Shown here one piece after another: positions 53,453 through 61,781 of a stretch of DNA of 64,000 bases; position 1 is the stretch's first letter, and the number at the start of each line of letters is the position of its first letter. The stretch comes from Pseudomonas putida (GTDB lineage Bacteria; Pseudomonadota; Gammaproteobacteria; Pseudomonadales; Pseudomonadaceae). The position numbers and the translations under genes are program-made. The notes under the pieces were generated by a model, which saw nothing but the letters and a program-made list of their open reading frames with translations, searched no databases and was not told the DNA's origin. The stretch is taken from assembly GCF_001941965.1 (NCBI RefSeq), contig NZ_MKZO01000021.1, forward strand, positions 1-64,000, written 5' to 3'.

Positions 53453-54490
53453 ATGAACGACGCGTTTGTTACTCCGCGCCTGACCGGCGCACCAATGGCC
53501 AGGTTCCACGGCCATCCCGGCTACCGGCGCATGTTCGCCCCCGAGCGCCTGACGCTCGGTCTGTTCCTGCCCCTGCGCTTTTACCAGGGGCGCATGGAGG
53601 TGCTGACGGGCCAGGCCGACCTGGCCAGCACGATCGACCGGCTTGGTTTCGCCGCCGTATGGGTCCGTGACGTACCTTTATACGATCCATCCTTCGGCGA
53701 TGCGGGCCAGGTCTTCGATCCGTTCACCTACCTGGCCTTTCTTGCCGCGCGCACGCAGAACGTGGCGCTGGCGACCGGGAGTGCCATCTTTACCCTGCGC
53801 CACCCCATTGACCTGGCCAAGGCGGCGGCCAGCCTCGACCGACTGTCTGGCGGGCGTCTGGTGATGGGGATTGCGTCCGGCGACCGGCCAATCGAGTTTC
53901 CTGCCTACGGTATCGATCGTGCGCAGCGGGGGGAACGCTTCGCCGAAGCGGTGAGGTGCTTCCGTCAATTGCTGGGCCCTGGCCCCTTGACCCTGGATTC
54001 GCCACTCGGTCGCTTCACCGGGGCACAGCTGCTACCCGACCCGGCGACGGGAGGCATCCCGCTGATCGTCACCGGCTCGTCCGGCCAATCGCTGGAATGG
54101 ATCGCCGAACATGCCGACGGCTGGCTCACCTACCCGGATGCGACCCACAACGAACGCGGGCCGCAACACCTGGCGGAAAAGATCCGTGCCTGGCGCGAGC
54201 TGATCCGCGACGGCGGCTTCCGACCGCATATGACCAATGAATGGCTGGATCTGGTCGATGATCCGGACTATCCACGCACACCGCTGCAAGGCGGCTATGT
54301 ACTGCGAACCGGTCGCAAGGGCCTTCTTGATCTGCTCGAACGCTGGCAGGCGGCGGGAGTGAACCATGCGGCGCTGGGTATCCAGCACTCGCAAAGACCG
54401 CCCACCGAGGTCATCCAGGAACTGGCTGAAGAAGTGCTGCCGCACTTCCCTTCGCTGCCAGGGCCACCTGCGTTGCCAAGCGATTGGTAA
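53453..54490 (+). CDS. LLM-class flavin oxidoreductase (TIGR03571 type)
   Basis: A 345-residue luciferase-like TIM-barrel protein: RMFAPERLTLGLFLPLRFY, GFAAVWVRDVPLYDPSFGDAGQVFDPF and GRLVMGIASGDRP. It uses flavin, and the N-terminal GHPGYRRMF motif fits the TIGR03571 branch. It probably shares a transcript with the GST. The convergent RhtB gene ends three bases away. Confidence 0.87.
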   Translation: MNDAFVTPRLTGAPMARFHGHPGYRRMFAPERLTLGLFLPLRFYQGRMEVLTGQADLASTIDRLGFAAVWVRDVPLYDPSFGDAGQVFDPFTYLAFLAARTQNVALATGSAIFTLRHPIDLAKAAASLDRLSGGRLVMGIASGDRPIEFPAYGIDRAQRGERFAEAVRCFRQLLGPGPLTLDSPLGRFTGAQLLPDPATGGIPLIVTGSSGQSLEWIAEHADGWLTYPDATHNERGPQHLAEKIRAWRELIRDGGFRPHMTNEWLDLVDDPDYPRTPLQGGYVLRTGRKGLLDLLERWQAAGVNHAALGIQHSQRPPTEVIQELAEEVLPHFPSLPGPPALPSDW

Positions 54491-54493
54491 CGA

Positions 54494-55120
54494 TCACTTC
54501 TGACTCAATGTCACCACCGAAACGCCGGAGGCGACGAAAGTCACCCCGGCGCCGATATTCAGGCCATTGACCACCCGTGGGCGGTTGCGAATGGCGTTGG
54601 TCAGTGCCGAGGCGAATACCCCCATCAAGGCGAAGCCGACGGCGGTGAGGAAAGCGAACCAGAGGCCATAGACGAACATCTGCACGGTCACCGAGCCCAG
54701 TTGCGGATTGACGAACTGCGGAATGAACGCCAGCACGAACAACCCCGGCTTGGGGTTCAGCGCCGCCGAGAGGAAGCCGGTAATGAAAATGCTGCGCAAC
54801 GGTTGCTTCGCCGCCGGGGCGAAGTTGATCAGGTTGCGCGAGCGCAGCACCTTGATCCCCAGCCACAGCAGGTAGCCGGCGCCGATGATCTTCACCACCC
54901 AGAAGGCCACGGCAGAGGTCTGCATCAGCAGGGTCAGGCCCAGGGCTGCGGTGGTGGTGTGGAACAGGATGCCGGTGCCCGATGCAATGCCGGAAACGAT
55001 GGCGGCCAGGCGGCCCTGGCTCAGGCCGCGCCCGATGGCCAGGAGATTGTCGGGGCCGGGGGCGATCACCAGCAGCAGGCAGGCGGCGGTATAGGCGAGC
55101 CAGATGTCGATGGGGAACAT
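54494..55120 (-). CDS. LysE/RhtB-family amino-acid exporter
   Basis: A 208-residue protein with about six transmembrane helices and the RhtB motif APGPDNLLAIGRGLSQGR near residue 20, plus GxGI and NPKPGLFVLAFIPQF. It exports an amino acid or derivative from the cytoplasm; substrate not readable. Confidence 0.9.
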   Translation of the reverse strand: MFPIDIWLAYTAACLLLVIAPGPDNLLAIGRGLSQGRLAAIVSGIASGTGILFHTTTAALGLTLLMQTSAVAFWVVKIIGAGYLLWLGIKVLRSRNLINFAPAAKQPLRSIFITGFLSAALNPKPGLFVLAFIPQFVNPQLGSVTVQMFVYGLWFAFLTAVGFALMGVFASALTNAIRNRPRVVNGLNIGAGVTFVASGVSVVTLSQK

Positions 55121-55187
55121 TACATCCTCCTTGATGTGTGGAAAGGTCCAGGGTGATGGGACTTTAACCTGATTTGCATAGCAACGC

Positions 55188-55268
55188 GGACCCTGTGGGA
55201 GCGGGTTTACCCGCGATTGCTATGGTGAATTCACCGACGTAATCGCGGGTGAACCTGCTCCCACAAGG
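55188..55268. repeat. Inverted pair of the GGGTTTACCCGCGAT repeat subtype
   Basis: CCTGTGGGAGCGGGTTTACC and a reverse copy (ATCGCGGGTGAACCTGCTCC) face each other around CTATGGTGAATTCACCGACG. This is the same diverged subtype seen in the 16.6-17.1 kb array and at 57538. Confidence 0.85.
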
Positions 55269-55383
55269 TCCGCGCAGATCGGACCTGCGCCTTGTTTCCA
55301 ACTAAGTCGCTGTTTAAAAACGCTTTTCTTTGCAAAAAATACTTCCCACCCGTAACAAATCTTGTTAAATTGCCGCCCATCCC

Positions 55384-55443
55384 GCGACGGACACACAGTG
55401 ACCAGCAGCGGGATCTGCATCAGGACAAGCTTTTGTCCGTCGC
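55384..55443 (+). other. Ten-base inverted repeat just upstream of tRNA-Gln
   Basis: GCGACGGACA (55384-55393) pairs perfectly with TGTCCGTCGC (55434-55443), which ends three bases before the tRNA. A possible promoter, TTGCAA (55330-55335), 17 bases, TAACAA (55353-55358), would put this stem in the precursor leader, where it could guide processing. Confidence 0.5.
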
Positions 55444-55446
55444 AAC

Positions 55447-55521
55447 AGGGGCGTCGCCAAGCGGTAAGGCAGCAGGTTTTGATCCTGCCATGCGTTGGTT
55501 CGAATCCAGCCGCCCCTGCCA
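55447..55521 (+). tRNA. glnT: tRNA-Gln (anticodon TTG)
   Basis: A 75-base cloverleaf: acceptor arms AGGGGCG / CGCCCCT, D-arm GCCAAGCGGTAAGGC, anticodon stem GCAGG / CCTGC with loop TTTTGAT (anticodon TTG at 55479-55481), T-arm GGTTCGAATCC and encoded GCCA end. It closely resembles E. coli tRNA-Gln. A T-rich stretch follows at once and may end transcription. Confidence 0.95.
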
Positions 55522-55824
55522 TTTTTTCTTCTATTCTCTCCCTCCTCTCCTGATTCCGGTGCTCAAGCACACGGCGATCGACTGTTCATATTTTTCTACA
55601 CACTCAACGGATACAGTGCGGCCTATCGGCTAAATCACTGGGTTTGCATCGCGCCCCATTCCCTTGTTGATCGCCAAGTGTTAAAAATATCACCCGCTTT
55701 AGGCCTAGCCGTTGTGTAAAACCACACAACGGGGTATCCAACGAGAAAACAATTTGAAAAGCGTGATGTCCCTGCGTGAGGGAATCCCCTTCCCTGTTAC
55801 CTGTCAGCCACCGGAGCAAGCTGC
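55522..55824. other. Gap between tRNA-Gln and the amidase gene
   Basis: No gene is supported in these 303 bases. It is AT-richer than its surroundings and holds the CCGTTGTGT/ACACAACGG palindrome and a small hairpin AGGGAA (55779-55784) / TTCCCT (55790-55795) shortly before the amidase ribosome binding site. Confidence 0.6.
55709..55732. promoter_or_regulatory. Nine-base palindrome upstream of the amidase gene
   Basis: CCGTTGTGT and ACACAACGG are perfect arms around AAAACC, 93 bases before the amidase start. It has no T-run behind it and looks like a regulator site. Confidence 0.5.
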
Positions 55825-57525
55825 ATGATCGAGGTCACCGAAGTTTCCATTGCCCAACTGCGTGCCGCGCTCGAGTCCGGCCAGACCACGGCGGTCGAGC
55901 TGGTCAAGGCCTACCTTGCCCGGATCGATGCCTACGATGGCGCAGACACGCCGACCGCACTGAACGCGGTGGTGGTGCGCAATGCCGAGGCCTTGAACGA
56001 AGCCGCTGCCTCCGATGCCCGTCGCGCCCGCGGTGAAACCCTCGGCCCGCTGGACGGCATTCCCTACACCGCCAAGGACAGCTACCTGGTCAAGGGCCTG
56101 ACCGCCGCCTCCGGCAGCCCGGCCTTCGCCAGCCTGATGGCCTACCGGGACGCCTTCACCATCGAGCGCCTGCGCGCTGCCGGGGCGATCTGCCTGGGCA
56201 AGACCAACATGCCGCCGATGGCCAATGGCGGGATGCAGCGCGGTGTCTATGGCCGTGCGGAAAGCCCGTACAACGCCGCCTATCTGACCGCGCCGTTCGC
56301 CTCCGGCTCGTCCAACGGTGCCGGTACCGCCACCGCCGCCAGCTTCTCCGCCTTCGGCCTGGCCGAGGAAACCTGGTCCAGCGGTCGTGGCCCGGCGTCG
56401 AACAACGGCCTGTGCGCCTACACCCCGTCCCGTGGGGTGATCTCGGTACGCGGCAACTGGCCGCTGACCCCGACCATGGACGTGGTGGTGCCTTACGCGC
56501 GGACCATGGCCGACCTGCTGGAAGTGCTGGATGTGGTGGTCGCCGAAGACACCGACACCCGCGGCGACCTGTGGCGCCTGCAACCCTGGGTGCCGATCCC
56601 GAGCGTGGCCTCGGTGCGCCCGGCGTCCTATGCCGAACTGGCCGTGGGCGCCAGCGACCTGGCTGGCAAGCGCCTCGGTGTGCCGCGCATGTACATCAAT
56701 GCCGACGAAGCCGCCGGCACCTCCGAGGAACCGGGTATCGGCGGCCCGACCGGCCAGCGCATCAATACCCGCGCTTCGGTGATCGACCTGTGGAAACAGG
56801 CCCGCCAGGCGCTTGAAGCGGCCGGTGCGGAAGTGATCGAGGTGGACTTCCCGCTGGTATCCAACTGCGAGGGTGATCGCCCGGGTGCGCCGACCGTGTT
56901 CAATCGCGGCATCGTTTCCAAGGAGTTCCTCCACCACGAACTCTGGGACCTGACCGCCTGGGCCTTCGACGACTTCCTGCAGGCCAATGGCGATCCGCAG
57001 CTGAACCGCCTGGTGGATGTCGATGGACCGAAGATCTTCCCCCACGACCCGGGCACCCTGCCCAACCGTGAAGGTGATCTGGCTGCGGGCATGGACGAAT
57101 ACGTGAAGATGGCCGAACGCGGCATCACCCCGTGGAACGAGATCTCCACCGTGCCGGACGGCCTGCGCGGCCTGGAAGCGACCCGCAAGCTGGACCTCGA
57201 AGACTGGATGGACGCGCAGGGTCTGGACGCGGTGCTGTTCCCGACCGTGGCCGATGTTGGCCAGGCGGATGCCGACGTCAACCCGGAGTCGGCGGATATC
57301 GCCTGGAGCAACGGCATCTGGGTGGCCAACGGCAACCTGGCGATCCGTCACCTGGGCGTGCCGACCGTCACCGTACCGATGGGCGTGATGGCCGATATCG
57401 GCATGCCGGTGGGCCTGACCTTTGCCGGCAAGGCTTATGACGATTCGAACCTGCTGAAGCTGGGGGCGGCGTTCGAGGCTACCGGCAACCGCCGGATGAT
57501 TCCGCCGCGTACGCCTAAGCTCTAA
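55825..57525 (+). CDS. Amidase-signature family amidase
   Basis: A 566-residue amidase-signature enzyme. The Lys-cis-Ser-Ser triad can be placed: Lys in DGIPYTAKDSY (about residue 87), cis-Ser in ASGSSNGAGT, and nucleophile Ser in EETWSSGRGPAS. The usual glycine-rich GGSSGG and GGSIR blocks are altered, placing it in a divergent branch. It hydrolyses an amide in the cytoplasm. GGAG lies at a good distance before the ATG. It is monocistronic, closed by a REP-type pair. Confidence 0.85.
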   Translation: MIEVTEVSIAQLRAALESGQTTAVELVKAYLARIDAYDGADTPTALNAVVVRNAEALNEAAASDARRARGETLGPLDGIPYTAKDSYLVKGLTAASGSPAFASLMAYRDAFTIERLRAAGAICLGKTNMPPMANGGMQRGVYGRAESPYNAAYLTAPFASGSSNGAGTATAASFSAFGLAEETWSSGRGPASNNGLCAYTPSRGVISVRGNWPLTPTMDVVVPYARTMADLLEVLDVVVAEDTDTRGDLWRLQPWVPIPSVASVRPASYAELAVGASDLAGKRLGVPRMYINADEAAGTSEEPGIGGPTGQRINTRASVIDLWKQARQALEAAGAEVIEVDFPLVSNCEGDRPGAPTVFNRGIVSKEFLHHELWDLTAWAFDDFLQANGDPQLNRLVDVDGPKIFPHDPGTLPNREGDLAAGMDEYVKMAERGITPWNEISTVPDGLRGLEATRKLDLEDWMDAQGLDAVLFPTVADVGQADADVNPESADIAWSNGIWVANGNLAIRHLGVPTVTVPMGVMADIGMPVGLTFAGKAYDDSNLLKLGAAFEATGNRRMIPPRTPKL

Positions 57526-57537
57526 AGCCCAACACGG

Positions 57538-57622
57538 ACCCTGTGGGAGCGGGTTCACCCGCGATTGCGGTGGTGAACTCACTACCCTAATCGCGGGTGA
57601 ACCCGCTCCCACAGAGTACGCG
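57538..57622. repeat. Inverted pair of the GGGTTCACCCGCGAT repeat subtype
   Basis: CCTGTGGGAGCGGGTTCACC and the reverse copy ATCGCGGGTGAACCCGCTCC face each other around GCGGTGGTGAACTCACTACC, between convergent genes. Confidence 0.9.
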
Positions 57623-57637
57623 TCGCGCTCTGGATCT

Positions 57638-57892
57638 TTACTCCACCCCCTCCAACCGCTTCGCCGCCTCCACCCCCGCACTGGTCAGCTTGATCGGGAA
57701 CTCGACACTCGGTTCATGCTCCTCCACCTTGACCGGGTGGCCCTGGATGAGCTTGCGTTCCTGCAAGGTCTTGAGCATCCCGGCCACGGCTTTCTCGCCG
57801 CGGTAGTTGTCGAGAATCTCCTTGCCCAGCCCCTCCGGATGCGCGTGCAGCAGGCGGGTCAGGACTTCGCGTTCCAGTTCATCGTTGCTCAT
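57638..57892 (-). CDS. Small winged-helix-like protein
   Basis: An 84-residue protein starting MSNDELEREVLTRLLHAHPE, with a helix-turn-helix-like stretch (GLGKEILDNYRGEKAVAGMLKTLQER) and a strand-loop-strand wing (KLIQGHPVKVEEHEPSVEFPIKLT). AGAGG precedes the ATG at 57892. It may bind nucleic acid or be a protein-interaction domain; no partner is evident. Confidence 0.75.
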   Translation of the reverse strand: MSNDELEREVLTRLLHAHPEGLGKEILDNYRGEKAVAGMLKTLQERKLIQGHPVKVEEHEPSVEFPIKLTSAGVEAAKRLEGVE

Positions 57893-58183
57893 GACTACCT
57901 CTCTCGATGCGATGGTCGTTGTGCCTGTGACCATCGCCCGTGCGAGGAGATTCAACTGGATCGGCCACTGTGCACTCCGCACCCAGCGCCAGCACTCTGG
58001 AGATATCAGGAAAATAAGGCGCATTCCTCTATATCACTCAGATCCGTCCTACATACCCCACCAAGCATCCTCCCCATTCTCAGGCAGTCGGCCTGCATGC
58101 CTTCAGAAATCTGACAGCGCAGCGCAGGCCATTACCGGTACTCGGGTACGACCCGATTACCCCGCCAAGAGGAAAACAACGCG
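57893..58183. other. Divergent gap before the PAAR remnant
   Basis: No gene is supported here. Base composition starts to shift towards AT at about 58010, marking the left side of the atypical patch that runs to about 59.9 kb. Confidence 0.5.
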
Positions 58184-58366
58184 ATGGTTGGCTATTTCAT
58201 TCGCCTCGGCGACAAGACCAGCTGTGGAGGTGTCGTCACCGGCTCCGACAAGCTGATGACGATGATGGGCATCGAACATTCCCGCGAGGGTGACAGCGTC
58301 ACCTGTGGCGTCACTGGCTTGACCTACCAGATCGAGGGAGGTGTGTCCTTTGTCAAAAGCGACTGA
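58184..58366 (+). pseudogene. PAAR-domain protein, truncated
   Basis: A 60-residue frame MVGYFIRLGDKTSCGGVVTG and onward, with EHSREGDSVTCGVTG and IEGGVSF. This is the start of a PAAR-like spike-tip protein of type VI secretion. Typical relatives go on after GGIS-like text for 30 or more residues and then into an effector domain; here a TGA follows at once after VKSD. The effector part continues two bases out of frame, so this reads as one gene broken by a deletion and frameshift near 58350. A functional short PAAR protein is less likely. Confidence 0.65.
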
Positions 58367-58896
58367 AAGAGTTATTGGAAAAGGCCGGATGGCACAAAGG
58401 CAGTGTCGTGACACTGGGGTCTTCCAGATTTTCAGCACGAGAAATGGATGCAACATCTCAAGTTAACTTTATCGCTCTCGGAAGCTCGGAAGATCCCCTT
58501 GACGACATGTACGGCGCTCTGGGAGTCGCCACATTGAAGATTGGGGTAATTGGAAAGACCCTCGCTAAAGAAAATCCAAAAACACAAAGACCACACAGTT
58601 ACTTTCAGGTGGAGCGTATCGGCTTTTACATCCGCGACCATTATGATTTCAACGGCACTCAATTCTTGGGAATATGGACAGGCGATCGAGTTCTAACCAA
58701 GAAAGAAATGATGCGAGCCAGCGTACCAAGCGGACAATCCATCTACAAATGGGCCAATGATGAATTCGCCCTTGTCACAAATAATGACTTCAGAAGCTAC
58801 AGAAACAAAACCGGGATGGGCGGCGATTACGTGCTCTACTCTGAGATTCTCTGGAGAGACTCCAATTTAACCATTGACTTGGGGGAGATAACTTGA
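58348..58896 (+). pseudogene. DUF6402-type type VI effector, 5'-truncated fragment
   Basis: The open frame has its first usable start at TTG 58375 but reads sensibly from about 58351 (QKRLKELLEKAGWHKG). It matches, from memory, the C-terminal core of DUF6402 proteins that follow PAAR domains: AREMDATSQVNF, DDMYGALGVATLKIGVIGK, ERIGFYIRDHYDFNG, LGIWT and the NNDFRSYRNKTGMGGDYVLYS end. About 100 or more N-terminal residues are missing. GC content is clearly lower than in the flanks. Confidence 0.6.
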
Positions 58897-59315
58897 AAAA
58901 CCCTTGGAGGGTGGCAGCCATTTTTGGCGTTGCGATTTCCGCACTGTGGTTTTCTTCCGAGTGGTGGGAGAAAGGCCTCGCTTCGCCAATCGACGACGCC
59001 GAAAATAGTCCCAATGGCTGCTCTCGCATTCAGACCTTCAAGCCATTTTGGCTGCTGCCCGATATATTCCATCGTGAACTAGCGCCCCATGAGGCAGCGA
59101 AACCAAGATGGTTTCACTTTTGGGAGGTCCCGGGTTTCTATCGTCTATACGACAACTACAATAATCAGTTGATTGGTGAAACTGTAATTTATGACCTCGC
59201 GTTCTCTGGAGGAAGGCTGAGTTGGGATCGAGCCGGAGGCGTATGGGTAGGCATGACCTACGTCGGCCCAAGCATCCGAGATTGTACTGGCCGTCAACAA
59301 ACACTGCCGGAATAA
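58893..59315 (+). CDS. Small membrane-anchored protein, candidate immunity protein (copy 1)
   Basis: A 140-residue protein with one N-terminal hydrophobic segment (about 6-22) and a periplasmic part with WEKGLAS, SPNGCSRIQTFKPFWLLPDIF, VPGFYRLYDN and YVGPSIRDC. The start is TTG overlapping the effector-fragment stop, with GGGGGAG just before it. It resembles the DUF6201-type proteins seen in type VI loci, by recollection only. Position directly after an effector gene and export to the periplasm suggest immunity. Two Cys (in NGC and RDC) may form a disulphide. Confidence 0.65.
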   Translation: MKNPWRVAAIFGVAISALWFSSEWWEKGLASPIDDAENSPNGCSRIQTFKPFWLLPDIFHRELAPHEAAKPRWFHFWEVPGFYRLYDNYNNQLIGETVIYDLAFSGGRLSWDRAGGVWVGMTYVGPSIRDCTGRQQTLPE

Positions 59316-59328
59316 CTTCACCATAACG

Positions 59329-59359
59329 CTCCAAGCCGGCTGTAAAGGCCGGCTTGGAG
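59329..59359 (+). terminator. Strong hairpin after copy 1
   Basis: CTCCAAGCCGGC and GCCGGCTTGGAG are perfect 12-base arms around TGTAAAG. The following TTGGAATTC is only weakly T-rich. A related AAGCCGGC stem follows copy 2, so gene and hairpin appear to have been duplicated together. Confidence 0.7.
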
Positions 59360-59393
59360 TTGGAATTCAAATACACCATCCGGACCATATTGC

Positions 59394-59852
59394 TTGCGAG
59401 ACATCAGCCACCTCAAGCCCAAGACCACCCAGTGGGTTAAGCGCACTCTGTTGGCCAGCACAATAATAGTTGGAGCCTGGCTTGCTTCTAAATCGTGGGA
59501 AAAAGGCCTCGCGACTGAAGTTGCATACGCCGAGTCGAGCCCTGACGGATGCATGAGCATCCGAAGTTTCAGGCCATTCTGGATTCTTCCAGACATTTTT
59601 TATCCAAAGTCCGATCCCAACGAGGACATTTCGCCTCGGTGGTTTACCGGTTGGGGACTGCCAGGATTCTATCGACTGTACGATAACCATAGCGGCGAAC
59701 TGATAGGAGAAAGTGAGATATACGACCTTGAGTTCTCAAGTGACCGTATCAGTTGGAACAGGTCAGGAGCGGTTTACTCCGGGATGATTTACATAGGCCC
59801 AAGCATCCGAGACTGCATCAGCGCCACACCTGAGACAAACCACAGTCGATAA
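59394..59852 (+). CDS. Small membrane-anchored protein, candidate immunity protein (copy 2)
   Basis: A 152-residue paralogue of the gene just upstream: hydrophobic segment about 18-32, SWEKGLATEV, SPDGCMSIRSFRPFWILPDIFY, LPGFYRLYDNHSGELIGESEIYDL and YIGPSIRDC line up along the full length. The only start is a TTG with no good ribosome binding site, so expression is doubtful or depends on readthrough. Arrays of diverged immunity genes behind one effector are common in type VI loci; its own effector may have been lost. Confidence 0.6.
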   Translation: MRDISHLKPKTTQWVKRTLLASTIIVGAWLASKSWEKGLATEVAYAESSPDGCMSIRSFRPFWILPDIFYPKSDPNEDISPRWFTGWGLPGFYRLYDNHSGELIGESEIYDLEFSSDRISWNRSGAVYSGMIYIGPSIRDCISATPETNHSR

Positions 59853-59859
59853 CCCCAGC

Positions 59860-59889
59860 AAAGCCGGCTGCACCTACGCAGCCGGCTTT
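59860..59889 (+). terminator. Hairpin terminator after copy 2
   Basis: AAAGCCGGCTGC and GCAGCCGGCTTT are perfect 12-base arms around ACCTAC, followed by ACTTTCAT. It marks the right end of the low-GC patch. Confidence 0.8.
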
Positions 59890-59979
59890 ACTTTCATCAC
59901 CTCCAACCCTCCCCACTGGCACAATCGCCCCTCACCGTCTTCACTCATCGACTCCCGCCCCAACACCAAGGAAGGTTCG

Positions 59980-61485
59980 ATGAGCTCCCCCACCGATGGA
60001 AAACTCAGCGTCGGCGCCCTGACCGCCCTGGTCGTGGGCTCGATGATCGGCGCCGGGATCTTCTCCCTGCCCGCCACCTTCGGCCGCGCCAGCGGTGGTT
60101 TCGGGGCGATCATCGCCTGGTTGATCGCCGGCTCCGGGATGCTGATGCTGGCCTTCGTGTTCCAGACCCTGGCCCAGCGCAAGCCGGACCTGGACTCGGG
60201 GATCTACGCCTACGCCCGCGCCGGTTTCGGCAATTATCTGGGCTTCGCCTCGGCCTTCGGCTTCTGGGCCGGGACCTGCATCGGCAACGTGTCCTACTTC
60301 ATCCTGATCAAATCGACCCTGGGCGCGTTCTTTCCGGTGTTCGGCGACGGCAATACAGTGATCGCCATCGGCGTGTCCTCGCTGCTGCTGTGGAGCTTTC
60401 ACCTGCTGGTGCTGCGGGGCGTCCAGGAGGCCGCGGTGATCAATACCATCGCCACGGTGGCGAAGATGATCCCGATCCTGGTGTTCATCATCCTCGTGGC
60501 CGTGGCCTTCGACCGTGAGCTGTTCGTGCTGAACTTCTGGGGGACCCACGCGGCGATCACCCCTGATCCGGACCTGGCCCACCTGGACGACTACGGGCGC
60601 ATCGGCCATGCCGCCGCCGAGCTGGTGGTAGCGCCGCAGGAGTCGCTGTTCGAGCAGGTGCGCAGCACCATGCTGGTGACGGTGTTCGTGTTCCTCGGGA
60701 TCGAGGGCGCCAGTGTGTATTCCCGTTATGCGCGCAATCCCAGGGATGTCGGCGTGGCCACGGTGCTGGGCTTCGTCGGGGTGCTGTGCCTGCTGATCCT
60801 GATCACCCTGCTCAGCTACGGCGTGCTGCTGCGTCCGGAGCTGGCGGCGCTGCGCCAGCCATCCATGGCCGGGGTGCTGGAGATGATCGTCGGACGCTGG
60901 GGAGCGATCTTCATCAGTATCGGCCTGATCATTTCGGTGCTGGGTGCCTTCCTCTCCTGGACCCTGCTGGCCTGCGAGGTGCTGCATGCCGCCGCCCACG
61001 ACAAGGCCATGCCGGCGCTGCTGACCCGGGAGAACGCCCATGGCGTGCCCAGCGCCGCGCTGTGGCTGACCACGCTGTTCGTGCAGTTGTTCCTGGTCCT
61101 GACCTTCTTCACCGAGGCAGCGTTTACCCTGGCCCTGGAACTGACCAGTTCGCTGACCTTGATCCCCTACCTGCTGGTGGCGGCCTATGCAGTGAAACTG
61201 GCGCGCAGTGGCGAGACCTACGAAAACGGCGCCGGACACGGACGGGACCTGCTGATCGCCCTGCTGGCCACGGCCTATGCCGTGCTGATGGTGCTGGCGG
61301 GCGGGCTGAAGTACCTGCTGCTATCGGCATTGATCTACGGGCCGGGAACGCTGCTGTATCTCAAGGCCCGGCACGAACAGGGCGTGGCGGCCTTCAGCGG
61401 CGCGGAGAAGCTGGTATTTGCCGTGGTAGTACTGGGTGCGCTGGTGGCGCTGGCCGGTCTGGTGGGCGGGTGGATAGTGCTGTGA
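59980..61485 (+). CDS. APC-family basic amino acid/polyamine antiporter, ArcD-like
   Basis: A 501-residue membrane protein with about 12 to 13 helices and the APC start VGALTALVVGSMIGAGIFSLP, as in arginine/ornithine antiporters. The helix-8 region VFVFLGIEGASVYSRYARNPRDVG is typical of the basic amino acid antiporter branch. AAGGAAGG precedes the ATG. It lies upstream of two polyamine-biosynthesis genes, but a 296-base gap makes one transcript uncertain. Confidence 0.88.
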   Translation: MSSPTDGKLSVGALTALVVGSMIGAGIFSLPATFGRASGGFGAIIAWLIAGSGMLMLAFVFQTLAQRKPDLDSGIYAYARAGFGNYLGFASAFGFWAGTCIGNVSYFILIKSTLGAFFPVFGDGNTVIAIGVSSLLLWSFHLLVLRGVQEAAVINTIATVAKMIPILVFIILVAVAFDRELFVLNFWGTHAAITPDPDLAHLDDYGRIGHAAAELVVAPQESLFEQVRSTMLVTVFVFLGIEGASVYSRYARNPRDVGVATVLGFVGVLCLLILITLLSYGVLLRPELAALRQPSMAGVLEMIVGRWGAIFISIGLIISVLGAFLSWTLLACEVLHAAAHDKAMPALLTRENAHGVPSAALWLTTLFVQLFLVLTFFTEAAFTLALELTSSLTLIPYLLVAAYAVKLARSGETYENGAGHGRDLLIALLATAYAVLMVLAGGLKYLLLSALIYGPGTLLYLKARHEQGVAAFSGAEKLVFAVVVLGALVALAGLVGGWIVL

Positions 61486-61685
61486 GCCGACTGCTGACAA
61501 TGAGCCACAAGGACGTGGCTTAACCCAATATTCATCCACCTCGCTTGCGCCTTTCACACAATCGCGGGCTAGATAGCACGGAGCCCGATGACCTTCCCGA
61601 CGGTCACCCCACCCTCCTCCTACCTCGCGTAACATTTTGCAACCCGTTAACCGGCAAAACGCCACCGCCGTGCGCGTCCCAGCCA

Positions 61686-61742
61686 TTGACACCGCCAAAA
61701 GCGCATCCCGCCCTTTCGATATGTATCGAGTACGGGCACAAT
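61686..61742 (+). promoter_or_regulatory. Promoter region candidate before nspC
   Basis: TTGACA (61686-61691) and a CACAAT (61737-61742) are seen but not at ideal spacing to each other. TCGATA-TG-TATCGA (61716-61729) is a perfect palindrome between them. The rest of the 296-base gap (61486-61781) shows only a weak AGCCAC / GTGGCT stem at 61503-61520 and no gene. Confidence 0.35.
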
Positions 61743-61781
61743 GCGGCTCTTTTTTTGGCTGGCCTACCCGGAGCCTTATAA

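Noticed and set aside
55447..55521. tRNA-Gln as an integration site of a genomic island
   Set aside because: No integrase gene and no direct repeat of the tRNA 3' end is seen downstream in the window.
55804..57681. Minus-strand frame of about 625 codons opposite the amidase
   Set aside because: Antisense shadow of a clear amidase-signature gene that also runs through the REP-type pair at 57538.
58184..58896. PAAR and DUF6402 frames as two intact genes
   Set aside because: Both lack the parts that join them in typical relatives, and the reading frames are two bases out of phase at the junction. A deletion remnant explains this better, though it is not proven.
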